From Oscillospiraceae bacterium (GTDB lineage: Bacteria; Bacillota; Clostridia; Oscillospirales; CAG-272), in contig SVTU01000060.1 in the NCBI GenBank assembly GCA_015063655.1, positions 1-8,480 on the forward strand: 8,480 nucleotides of DNA, in the 5' to 3' direction. The notes beneath the pieces are model-generated. The model saw only the letters and a program-made list of their open reading frames with translations, was not told the origin of the DNA and searched no databases. Positions 1 through 6,737 of this stretch are shown here, piece by piece (the first letter of the stretch is position 1; each line of letters begins with the position of its first letter). The translations under genes were made by a program, and so were the position numbers.

Positions 1-2
1 GT

Positions 3-236
3 GCCTTCTTTATCCGCTATCACGACCGCATTTTCTACGGAACGGACGTTTACAATGAGATCACGGGAAGCACACGGGAGAAAAACGATCAGAAAACGGC
101 CCTCATGCAAGCCTTTTACGAGGGCGACGCCCCCCTCACCTACGGCAAGTATTCGGTCAAGGGCATGCAGTTTGACCCTTCCCTTCTGCAAGAGATCTAC
201 TGCGACAACGCCCTGCGTTTCATCGGGCAGATGTAA
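3..236 (+). CDS. Amidohydrolase-family protein, C-terminal fragment (5' end outside window)
   Basis: Reading from base 3 gives 77 residues and a TAA stop, with no start in frame at the window edge, so this is the 3' end of a longer gene. Residues 8-16 read DRIFYGTDV, which matches the late 'FGSD' segment of the Amidohydro_2 (ACMSD-like) metal-dependent hydrolase family, where the Asp is a conserved active-site residue. The tail LLQEIYCDNALRFIG resembles the closing helix of the same family ('I...NA.R..G'). Such proteins are cytoplasmic TIM-barrel enzymes that hydrolyse or decarboxylate small molecules. The substrate cannot be told from the tail. The gene converges on the glycosidase operon and shares a two-way terminator with it. 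Family assignment is fairly good; it rests on only about a quarter of a typical protein. Confidence 0.72.
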   Translation, partial: AFFIRYHDRIFYGTDVYNEITGSTREKNDQKTALMQAFYEGDAPLTYGKYSVKGMQFDPSLLQEIYCDNALRFIGQM

Positions 237-246
237 CATAAGATAT

Positions 247-286
247 AAAACGGCTCACGCTACCGTTTGGTAGCGTGAGCCGTTTT
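247..286. terminator. Bidirectional rho-independent terminator
   Basis: Bases 251-264 pair perfectly with 269-282 around a 4-base loop (GTTT). The flanking AAAA (247-250) and TTTT (283-286) extend the stem to 18 bp and provide a U-run for transcripts from either side. It sits 10 bases after the amidohydrolase stop and 4 bases beyond the stop of the last minus-strand gene, so it can end both converging transcripts. Confidence 0.9.
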
Positions 287-290
287 ATTG

Positions 291-482
291 TTAAACGAGC
301 CGCAAAATCAGCCAACCCGTTTCCTGTACCATGACACCGTTCTCTGCGGCAAGCTCCCGCTCGCCGTACGTGCGAAGCACGTACGCCTCTGCCCCAGAGG
401 GTAGATTTTCCTCGCCTCGGGGAGACAGCACACAGATGCGCTGATACGTATAATCGGAAAGAGATACTTCATTCAGCTTCAT
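291..482 (-). CDS. Small protein of unknown function, last gene of the glycosidase operon
   Basis: This is a 63-residue open frame starting at ATG (482-480) and ending in TAA just before the terminator. I do not recognise the family. It has no signal peptide or membrane segment, is rich in charged residues (many Glu and Arg), and its C-terminal third (MVQETGWLILRLV) could form beta strands. Support for translation: a GAGAGG ribosome binding site at 488-493 lies 5 bases before the ATG and overlaps the TGA stop of the upstream glycosidase, so translational coupling is likely. It lies 9 bases from that gene. An internal 9-bp palindrome covers the codons for residues about 33-39. It could be a small accessory protein of the hydrolases, or a degraded remnant of a longer gene. 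Existence is moderately sure and function is unknown. Confidence 0.55.
   Translation of the reverse strand: MKLNEVSLSDYTYQRICVLSPRGEENLPSGAEAYVLRTYGERELAAENGVMVQETGWLILRLV
365..385. repeat. Perfect short inverted repeat inside the small gene
   Basis: The 9-base arm CGTACGTGC (365-373) pairs exactly with GCACGTACG (377-385) around a 3-base loop. It lies in the coding region of the 63-residue gene and has no following U-run on either strand, so it is not an ordinary terminator. It could form a stable hairpin in the operon mRNA near its 3' end. Chance cannot be excluded. Confidence 0.5.
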
Positions 483-491
483 AACGACCTC

Positions 492-2189
492 TCATTGGAT
501 GCTCTCTTCGATCGCCAACAGCACACGGTCGTGCAGAGACAGCAGATATTCGCTATCCTTGGGATAAGCAAAGAAGGTCAGCGGCTCGGTCGTACCAACC
601 GAGATCAGCTCCTCGGTCCTCTCTCTGCCGAGCACGCTCTCGCAAAGCTCAAGCGCACGTATGTCGTCCATGGCCTCACGCATGGCATTGAGGCGGATCG
701 ACTCCCAAACCGTGCCGTCCGTACCCGGGTACACCAAGAAGGAGTCGCCTGCAGGCGCCCACGTCTCACCGTCCGTTGCGCCAAGCGGATTGACGACGTC
801 ATACGAGCCGCAGGAATGATAGCAGTTGTAGCCCCAATGCAAAAATCCCTCAATGTGATGGAGATACAGCTGAACGCCGAGAATACGGGTTCTGGCAGTC
901 GGCATGGCAAGGTAACGGTCGGTCCTCACGGTAGCACCGCCCGCACCTGCGTAATACGTCCACAAGCCCTCTACCTTCTGCTCTATAAAGGGCACAACGT
1001 GATCGATGCTGGGTACGGGCTTCTTCAACACGCCCTTCCCGTAAAACTCAATGCTGGACAGCGCATCGATGATCGCATACCCCTCAAGATAGGGAGCCAC
1101 CCTCTCTTTGCAAGCCAGATAATGCTCAAGATGCTTAAGGCTCGGCTCGTCGGAAATGTGATAATAGCAACGCTTGTCAATGCCCCTCGCCTTACAGTAC
1201 GCAACGAGCGCAGGCACGAATTGGGCAAGGAAGAGGCGGTATTCGTCACCCAAGGAATCCGTCTCCCAGCCGAAGATGCGTCTTTCCTCGCCATCCACGG
1301 CAGCAACGAATTTGGGAGCGGCCTTCGCCCCCCACTGCGAGAAGAAGTGCGGAATCTCAAAATATTTCACACCAAGCCGCTCGCACATATCCACCCAACG
1401 GTCAAGCAGGCCAAAGTCAAACGCATAGGTATCCTGCCCCGTTACGGTGATCTTCACAAGCTGTGTGGTCAGTCTCTCACCGCCCACGTAGGTATCAAGC
1501 TCGGGGGTAAAGACGGGCGTCAGTATCATATTGATGCCGTTGTCCACCGCCACCTTGATATATTTCTCTATCATCTCCCAATGCTTTTCGCTCCACACCT
1601 CGGTATGGTACAGCTCGGCAATCGTATCGGTGTAAAACCACTCGGTATGGATCAGCTTTTGTGCAGGAAGCTTAACGGGAGATACACGGACAGAGGCATC
1701 ACACTTTGCAATGACCTCATCAGTATTATCCTTGCCGTACTCGTAGGAGAGCGCAAAGGTCAACGCCGTTTCCTCTGTGGGAACCTCTGCGTCCTCGGGG
1801 ATCTGAACGTCCACCCAAACGGTACGAAGCTGTCCGCAGGGATAGCGCAAGTAACCGCCGTTATGTATGGGGCGCAGCAGGTCGGGATAAAGCCCGGGGG
1901 CGGTACGCAAATAATTGTCGTCGTAGGAAGCGGGGCATGCGGGATAGTGATTGGGCACGCACACCATCTCACGAAGCTGCACGTAAGGTGCCAATGCACC
2001 CTCCACAGATAGGCGGAAGTGCGACGGGCTCTTGTGATCGTCCTCATCGTTATGAATCAACAATTGAAAAGACAGCTTTTCATTGCGGTACATCAAAAAA
2101 CGGTTACGCTCCTTTTTGGAGGCTATGGTCTCGTCCAAAAAACATTTCTCCAATGAGGAGACCAATTTGATCGAACACTTCGGTATCAT
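492..2189 (-). CDS. DUF4091/GH123-like glycoside hydrolase, paralog 3 (third gene of operon)
   Basis: The protein has 565 residues and no signal peptide, so it is probably cytoplasmic. By the layout of the family, residues about 8-170 would form the N-terminal beta-sandwich and about 178-510 the catalytic (alpha/beta) barrel, formerly DUF4091. HISDEP at 344-349 supplies the adjacent Asp347-Glu348. In characterised GH123 beta-N-acetylgalactosaminidases such a D-E pair carries out substrate-assisted hydrolysis. Other shared landmarks are FFSQWG (282-287), GFLHWGYN (448-455) and SIRLNAMREAMDD (497-509). The start is set by AAGGAG at 2198-2203, 8 bases before the ATG. It follows paralog 2 by 26 bases and precedes the small gene by 9. 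Odd points: it has YYAG at 412-415 where the other two have YYCG, and its 3' end is a mosaic of blocks identical to paralog 1 or paralog 2. Family membership is solid; the substrate is unknown and may not be GalNAc. Confidence 0.85.
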   Translation of the reverse strand: MIPKCSIKLVSSLEKCFLDETIASKKERNRFLMYRNEKLSFQLLIHNDEDDHKSPSHFRLSVEGALAPYVQLREMVCVPNHYPACPASYDDNYLRTAPGLYPDLLRPIHNGGYLRYPCGQLRTVWVDVQIPEDAEVPTEETALTFALSYEYGKDNTDEVIAKCDASVRVSPVKLPAQKLIHTEWFYTDTIAELYHTEVWSEKHWEMIEKYIKVAVDNGINMILTPVFTPELDTYVGGERLTTQLVKITVTGQDTYAFDFGLLDRWVDMCERLGVKYFEIPHFFSQWGAKAAPKFVAAVDGEERRIFGWETDSLGDEYRLFLAQFVPALVAYCKARGIDKRCYYHISDEPSLKHLEHYLACKERVAPYLEGYAIIDALSSIEFYGKGVLKKPVPSIDHVVPFIEQKVEGLWTYYAGAGGATVRTDRYLAMPTARTRILGVQLYLHHIEGFLHWGYNCYHSCGSYDVVNPLGATDGETWAPAGDSFLVYPGTDGTVWESIRLNAMREAMDDIRALELCESVLGRERTEELISVGTTEPLTFFAYPKDSEYLLSLHDRVLLAIEESIQ

Positions 2190-2215
2190 AAAGCCTTCTC
2201 CTTATTTATTATTTA

Positions 2216-3901
2216 TTATATTTGCGCCTGCTCTACGGCGAGCAGAACACGGTCGTGCAGAGAGAGCAGATAGTCACTGCTTTTGGGGTAAGCGAAGAAG
2301 GTCAGCGGCTCAAGTGTGCCAACCGAGATCAGCTCCTCGGTCTTCTCTCTACCGAGCACGCTCTCGCAAAGCGCAAGCGCACGCATATCGTCCATAGCCT
2401 CACGCATAGCATTGAGGCGAATCGATTCCCAAACCGTGCCGTCCGTACCCGGGTACACCAAGAAGGCGTTGCCGGGGGACGTCCAGTATTCGGCATCGGT
2501 ACAGCCAAGCACGTCCACGTGATCGTACGAATGGCGGTTGCGGTAGAAGTTATAGCCCCAATGCAAGAAGCCCTTGATACGGTGGCGGTACAGCTGAACG
2601 CCGAGAATGCGGGTCCTGGCCGTGGGATGCGAGAAGCATCGCCCCGTCAGGTTGATCGGTGCGCCACAGTAATACACCCACGGCTCGGCAATGTCTGCCC
2701 TCAGGAAGTCATGACACCGCTTAATGGCGGGCACGGGAATATCCAACGCACCCGTTTTGTAAAAATCAAAATCCGACAGTGCATCGATGATCGCATACCC
2801 CTCAAGATAAGGAGCTACCCGATTTTTGCAAGCCTTGTAGTGCTCAAGATGCTCAAGACGCGGCTCATCCGAAATATGATAATAGCAACGCTTGTCAATG
2901 CCTCGGCTCTTCGCATGGGCCACAAAGGACGTGATCAGCTGTGCAAGAAATACACGGTATTCCTCGCCCAGGGCATCGGTCTCCCAGCCGAAGATGCGCG
3001 TTTCCTCACCATCCACTGTGGCGATGAACTTGGGCGCATGCTCTGCTCCCCACTGCGTAAAGAAGTGAGGGATCTCGTAATACGTCACGCCAAGCCGCTC
3101 GCACATATCGATCCAACGGTCAAGCAGGGTGTAGTCAAAGGCGTAGGTGTCCTTGCCTGTCACGGTGATCTTCACAAGCTGTGTGGTCAGTCTCTCACCG
3201 CCAATATAGGTATCCAGCTCAGGCGTAAAGAGGGGGGTGAGGATCATGTTGATGCCGTTGTCCACCGCCGTTTTGACATACTTCTCCAGCATCTCCCAAT
3301 GCTTCTCGGAAAACGCCTCTGCCCCGTGCGCCTCGGCAATGCAATCCGAATAGAGCCACTCGGTGTGAATGAGGGTCTGTGCGGGAAGCTTCAGGGGGGA
3401 CACCCGAACGTAGGCCGAGATCTCACCCATATCCAACTCCCACGGATAACTGTAGGAGAAATTCTTTGCCACAAAGGAGAAGGTCAGCGCCGTTTCCTCG
3501 GCAGGAACGTCCACGCCCTCGGGGATCTGCACGTCCACCCAAAGCGCACGAAGCTGCCCCTTGGGCAACGGAATGCCGCCGCGGTAGTGCATGGGGCGCA
3601 ACATATCGGGATACAGCCCGGGGGCGGTGCGCAAGCAGCCGTCGTCCTCTCCGCCAAGTCCCGAGTGGGCAGGCATACTGATCACCTCTCGCACCGTCAC
3701 GTAATCGGCAAGCGCACCGCTCACGCAAAAGCAAAATTCGGGCGTACCGTCCAAAGCTTGGTTGCACAGGGCAAGCTGAAAGGAAAGCTTTTCGTTTCGG
3801 TACATCAAATAATGATCCCGCTCGGGCTTTTGGGTGATCTTCTCGTCCCAAAAGCATTTTTCAAGTGAGGAAACGATCCTCATAGCGCACTCATTTGGCA
3901 T
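2216..3901 (-). CDS. DUF4091/GH123-like glycoside hydrolase, paralog 2 (second gene of operon)
   Basis: The protein has 561 residues, no signal peptide, and the same architecture as its two neighbours. The putative catalytic pair is Asp345-Glu346 within YHISDEP (341-347). Further landmarks are TEWLYSDCIAE (180-190), FFTQWG (280-285), GFLHWGYN (444-451) and SIRLNAMREAMDD (493-505). The chosen start has AAGGAG at 3909-3914, 7 bases upstream. A second Met at residue 7 lacks a well-placed site. It lies 25 bases after paralog 1 and is surely cotranscribed. It differs most from the others near residues 76-90 and 145-160 of the N-terminal domain and in the segment after YYCG (411-420), which could alter substrate choice. 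It likely hydrolyses a glycoside in the cytoplasm; the exact sugar is not shown. A catalytically altered relative is possible but less likely, since the acidic pair is intact. Confidence 0.85.
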   Translation of the reverse strand: MPNECAMRIVSSLEKCFWDEKITQKPERDHYLMYRNEKLSFQLALCNQALDGTPEFCFCVSGALADYVTVREVISMPAHSGLGGEDDGCLRTAPGLYPDMLRPMHYRGGIPLPKGQLRALWVDVQIPEGVDVPAEETALTFSFVAKNFSYSYPWELDMGEISAYVRVSPLKLPAQTLIHTEWLYSDCIAEAHGAEAFSEKHWEMLEKYVKTAVDNGINMILTPLFTPELDTYIGGERLTTQLVKITVTGKDTYAFDYTLLDRWIDMCERLGVTYYEIPHFFTQWGAEHAPKFIATVDGEETRIFGWETDALGEEYRVFLAQLITSFVAHAKSRGIDKRCYYHISDEPRLEHLEHYKACKNRVAPYLEGYAIIDALSDFDFYKTGALDIPVPAIKRCHDFLRADIAEPWVYYCGAPINLTGRCFSHPTARTRILGVQLYRHRIKGFLHWGYNFYRNRHSYDHVDVLGCTDAEYWTSPGNAFLVYPGTDGTVWESIRLNAMREAMDDMRALALCESVLGREKTEELISVGTLEPLTFFAYPKSSDYLLSLHDRVLLAVEQAQI

Positions 3902-3926
3902 GTCTTGTCTCCTTTTTGCAGGATGT

Positions 3927-5621
3927 TTATTTCTGTGCCTGCTCTACGGCGAGCAGAACACGGTCGTGCAGGGAGAGCAGATATTCCCCGCTCTTGGGAT
4001 AAGCAAAGAAGGTCAGCGGCTCGGTCGTGCCAACCGAGATCAGCTCCTCGGTCCTCTCTCTACCAAGAACGCTCTCGCAAAGCTCAAGGGCTCGGATATC
4101 GTCCATGGCCTCACGCATGGCATTGAGGCGGATCGACTCCCAAACCGTATCGTCACTTCCAGGATACACCAGGTTCATGTCACCCGAGGGGGCAAAATAC
4201 TCACCGTCGGTATTGCCGAGAATATCCACGTAGTCGTAGGAATACTGATTGTGATAGAAGTTAAAGCCCCAGTGCAGGAAGCCCACAATATTGTGGCGGT
4301 ACAGCTGAACACCGAGAATACGGGTTCTGAAGAGCGGCTGCGACATATAGCGGCCCGTGATAACGGGCTTGCCGTTAGCACCGCAGTAATAGGCCCAAAG
4401 GCCGTCGATCCCTGCATCCAGGAAGGGCTGTATCTTCTGAATGGCAGGCACGGGATGCTCAAGCGCACCCGACTCGTAGAAATCAAGATTGGAGAGCGCA
4501 TCGATCAGCGTAGCACCGTCAAGATAGGGGGCGACACGTGACTTGCAGGCAAGATATTTGTCAAGATGCGCCAGCTGAGGCTCGTCCGAAATGTGATAGA
4601 AGCAACGCTCATGCAGGCCTCTCTTCTTGAAATAGCCTACAAGCGCCGTGATAAATTGCGCAAGGAACGCACCGTACTCCTCGCCCATGGAATCGGTCTC
4701 CCAGCCGAAGATACGCTTTTCCTCGCCATTCACCGTTGCCACGAACTTCGGTGCGTGGTCGGCCCCCCACTGCGTGAAAAAGTGAGGGATCTCGTAATAA
4801 TCCACGCCCAATCTCTCGCACATATCCACCCAGCGGTCAAGCAGGGCAAAATCAAACTCGTACGTATCCTTCCCCGTTACGGTGATCTTCACGAGCTGTG
4901 TGGTGGGACGCTCTCCGCCGATATAGGTATCCAGCTCGGGGGTAAAGACAGGCGTGAAGATCAGGTTGACACCGTTGTCCACGGCACTCTTCACGTACTT
5001 TTCCATCATCTCCCAATGCTTTTCGCTCCACACCTCGGTGCGGTAGGCCTCGGCCACGCAGTCGCTGTACAGCCACTCGGTGTGAATAAGCTTCTGCTTG
5101 GGAAGCGTAACGTCGGACACACGGATACTTGCCGTAACACGGCCAAGCTCCTCTCTTTCTTCTGCCTTAGTATTCTTCTGGCTCAAAGCAAAGGTCAGCT
5201 CGGTTGCATCCTTCGGCACGTCCGAACCCTCGGGGATCTGCACGTCCACCCAAATGGACTTGAGCTGACCGACGGGCACACGGAGCCAATTCCGATAATG
5301 AAGCGGGCGGAGCAGGTCGGGATACAGCCCGGGGGTGGTGCGAAGGGTATCCTCATCACGACGCTCGGCGGCGGGATAGTGACAGGGCACGCAGATCATC
5401 TCACGCAGCGTTACGTAGGGTGCAAGTGCGCCCTCCACGGCTACCGTGTAGATCGGAACGGATGTGCCATCGTAGGCATCGGTGCGCACAAGCACCTGAA
5501 AGGACAGCTTTTCGTTGCGGTACATCAGGTAAGACGTGCGTTCCTTTTTGGACGAAATGCCCTCGTCCAAAAAACATTTTTCAAGAGATGATACGATTTT
5601 CATTGAAATTTTTGCCAACAT
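3927..5621 (-). CDS. DUF4091/GH123-like glycoside hydrolase, paralog 1 (first gene of operon)
   Basis: The protein has 564 residues, no signal peptide, and is the promoter-proximal member of the three tandem paralogs. Putative catalytic residues are Asp346-Glu347 in YHISDEP (342-348). Other landmarks are TEWLYSDCVAE (181-191), FTPELDTYIGGER (226-238), FFTQWG (281-286), GFLHWGFN (447-454) and SIRLNAMREAMDD (496-508). In GH123 enzymes the catalytic Asp orients the substrate 2-acetamido group and the Glu is the acid/base; transfer of those roles here is inference. The start at 5621 is supported by AAGGAG at 5632-5637, 10 bases upstream. The Met at residue 7 would be 28 bases away and is rejected. 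The start codon is only 59 bases from that of the divergent AraC-type regulator, whose promoter overlaps the first codons of this gene. The regulator is therefore a strong candidate controller. Confidence 0.86.
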   Translation of the reverse strand: MLAKISMKIVSSLEKCFLDEGISSKKERTSYLMYRNEKLSFQVLVRTDAYDGTSVPIYTVAVEGALAPYVTLREMICVPCHYPAAERRDEDTLRTTPGLYPDLLRPLHYRNWLRVPVGQLKSIWVDVQIPEGSDVPKDATELTFALSQKNTKAEEREELGRVTASIRVSDVTLPKQKLIHTEWLYSDCVAEAYRTEVWSEKHWEMMEKYVKSAVDNGVNLIFTPVFTPELDTYIGGERPTTQLVKITVTGKDTYEFDFALLDRWVDMCERLGVDYYEIPHFFTQWGADHAPKFVATVNGEEKRIFGWETDSMGEEYGAFLAQFITALVGYFKKRGLHERCFYHISDEPQLAHLDKYLACKSRVAPYLDGATLIDALSNLDFYESGALEHPVPAIQKIQPFLDAGIDGLWAYYCGANGKPVITGRYMSQPLFRTRILGVQLYRHNIVGFLHWGFNFYHNQYSYDYVDILGNTDGEYFAPSGDMNLVYPGSDDTVWESIRLNAMREAMDDIRALELCESVLGRERTEELISVGTTEPLTFFAYPKSGEYLLSLHDRVLLAVEQAQK

Positions 5622-5631
5622 CTGTTATAAT
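5603..5631 (+). promoter_or_regulatory. Sigma-70-type promoter of the PocR/AraC regulator gene
   Basis: TTGAAA at 5603-5608 and TATAAT at 5626-5631 are separated by 17 bases, and the -10 is preceded by TG one base upstream (extended -10). This gives an expected transcript start near 5638 and a leader of about 43 bases. The -35 box lies inside the first codons of the divergent hydrolase gene. Confidence 0.78.
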
Positions 5632-5680
5632 CTCCTTAGATATATATTTTTTTGATCGTCAACATAAAGGAGGACACGGT
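5622..5680. promoter_or_regulatory. Divergent intergenic region between hydrolase operon and regulator
   Basis: These 59 AT-rich bases hold the ribosome binding sites of both genes: AAGGAG on the minus strand (5632-5637) and AAAGGAGGA on the plus strand (5666-5674, 6 bases before the ATG). For the minus-strand operon the best promoter match is weak: TTTATG (5668-5663), 16 bases, TATATA (5646-5641). It would start transcription almost at the ribosome binding site. TTGACG (5662-5657) has no good -10. The operon promoter may need the regulator as activator or may lie within the regulator's coding region. Confidence 0.5.
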
Positions 5681-6538
5681 ATGCAACAGGAAAACGCTTT
5701 ATCCTCGATCGCCGCTACATTAGCACACCTGACGGGCATGCACGTTACCATCTACGACGAGCATATGCATTCGCTGTACACAAGCGGCCCGAAGATTCCG
5801 CACCCTTGCGATGCGCTTCACGCCTGCATCGGCTGTCTCGACCAATGCTTCGCCTCGGACGTTTCAGCCAAAAAAACGGTGGATGAAACCAAAAGCCCCT
5901 ACGTCTACATCTGCCCCTTTGGGCTGATCGAGATCCTCGTCCCCGTGATGGATCACGGCAGGATCGACGGCTACGTCATGCTTGGCAAGGCGTTGCCTGC
6001 AGGGCAAAAGCACCTAAAGAATGCGCAAAGCCTGATGTGCGAGCCGTTTGAGGACGACGAGACCGCCAAGCAGGAGATTCTGCAAAAGCTTTGCTTTATG
6101 ACACGCCTCTCCGAGCAGGATATTGAGGCCTGCACACACATGGCCGCCATCACCGCCGCACATATTGAGGACCGAGCCTTGCTTCGTGACACCCGTGTCA
6201 GCCTTGGCAAAATGGTACGCAGCATCATCAAGCGCAATTATCATCAAAAGCTTACGCTCTCTATGCTCTCCTTGGAGCTACACTGCAGCACCGTCACGCT
6301 GACCGAGGCGTTCCGCAAAGAATTCGGCATCACCATCATGCAATACCTCAACGAGCTTCGCATGGAGCAGGCCGAGAGGCTTTTGTGTGAGTCGAACGCT
6401 CCCGTTTCGCAGATCGCCGAGCATTGCGGCTTTTCCGACGCGGGGTATTTCACAAGGCGCTTTACGGCCAAGCACGGCCTTTCCCCCTCCGCCTTTCGCT
6501 TACAGCGGCAGGACACGGCGGACAACCCCTCCACGTAA
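5681..6538 (+). CDS. AraC-family transcriptional regulator with PocR-like sensory domain
   Basis: The protein has 285 residues. Residues about 5-165 resemble the PocR sensory domain (PF10114 type), with a Cys-rich segment (C43, C49, C52, C56) and YICPFGLIEILVPV (75-88, containing C78) followed by a Gly-rich IDGYVMLGKAL. Residues about 175-275 are the AraC/XylS DNA-binding domain with two helix-turn-helix units. The second carries the family signature around IAEHCGFSDAGYFTRRF (245-261) and LSPSAFR (267-273). PocR of Salmonella activates propanediol and cobalamin genes, and PocR domains are thought to bind small organic molecules. The ligand here is unknown. The start is fixed by AAAGGAGGA 6 bases upstream. 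Divergence from the hydrolase operon suggests it controls that operon and possibly itself. The family call is firm; target and ligand are inferred. Confidence 0.9.
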   Translation: MQQENALSSIAATLAHLTGMHVTIYDEHMHSLYTSGPKIPHPCDALHACIGCLDQCFASDVSAKKTVDETKSPYVYICPFGLIEILVPVMDHGRIDGYVMLGKALPAGQKHLKNAQSLMCEPFEDDETAKQEILQKLCFMTRLSEQDIEACTHMAAITAAHIEDRALLRDTRVSLGKMVRSIIKRNYHQKLTLSMLSLELHCSTVTLTEAFRKEFGITIMQYLNELRMEQAERLLCESNAPVSQIAEHCGFSDAGYFTRRFTAKHGLSPSAFRLQRQDTADNPST

Positions 6539-6570
6539 TGTCATTATAACAAATTTTCCAAAGCACTTCA

Positions 6571-6604
6571 ATGGATAATACAAAGTTTATTTGGGATTAT
6601 CCAT
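6571..6604. repeat. 9-bp inverted repeat downstream of the regulator gene
   Basis: ATGGATAAT (6571-6579) pairs exactly with ATTATCCAT (6596-6604) across 16 bases. No U-run follows on either strand, so it is a poor intrinsic terminator. It might be a protein-binding site or a weak RNA hairpin. The rest of the 199-base gap (6539-6737) is AT-rich, with no small gene or RNA that I recognise. Confidence 0.4.
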
Positions 6605-6672
6605 AAAACATCTCTTGGTTTTGTCACGTACCAAAGCAAAAAGTTTTTTCTTATGCGCATTTTTTCACGCTA

Positions 6673-6706
6673 TCGTCACACACTATTTTTATTTGTATGA
6701 TATACT
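6673..6706 (+). promoter_or_regulatory. Likely promoter of the acyl-CoA synthetase gene
   Basis: Two overlapping -10 candidates are present. TATGAT (6696-6701) has TCGTCA (6673-6678) 17 bases upstream as a 4-of-6 -35 match. TATACT (6701-6706) is preceded by TG one base upstream, an extended -10. Either would give a leader of roughly 25-30 bases before the ATG at 6738. Confidence 0.55.
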
Positions 6707-6737
6707 AATACAAATTCTGACGGAAAGGAAAACGGAT

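Noticed and set aside
1..273. A 90-codon open frame from the GTG at base 1
   Set aside because: It is out of frame with the amidohydrolase tail that carries clear family motifs, and it runs into the terminator hairpin.
2215..2220. TATAAT on the minus strand in the gap between hydrolase paralogs 2 and 3, as an internal promoter
   Set aside because: It overlaps the stop codon in an AT-rich spacer, and no -35-like sequence lies 16-18 bases upstream. Chance is likely.
495..5591. Long plus-strand open frames opposite the three hydrolase genes (about 505, 548 and 341 codons)
   Set aside because: They mirror the three paralogs, lack well-placed ribosome binding sites, show no recognisable domain and have atypical His- and Arg-rich composition. 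They arise from codon bias of the true genes on the other strand.
492..5621. The three repeated units as a mobile element or an RNA/CRISPR-type repeat array
   Set aside because: The repeats are whole protein-coding genes with diverged bodies. No transposase, terminal repeats, target duplications or short regular repeats are seen.
5420..5680. Upstream in-frame extension of the AraC-type regulator
   Set aside because: It would run antisense through the hydrolase gene and across the regulator's own promoter. The ATG at 5681 has a near-perfect ribosome binding site 6 bases upstream.
6591..6737. N-terminal extension of the acyl-CoA synthetase from a TTG at 6591
   Set aside because: The 49 extra codons have no ribosome binding site at the TTG, are AT-rich and unlike the rest of the protein, and overlap the likely promoter. 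The ATG at 6738 has a good site.
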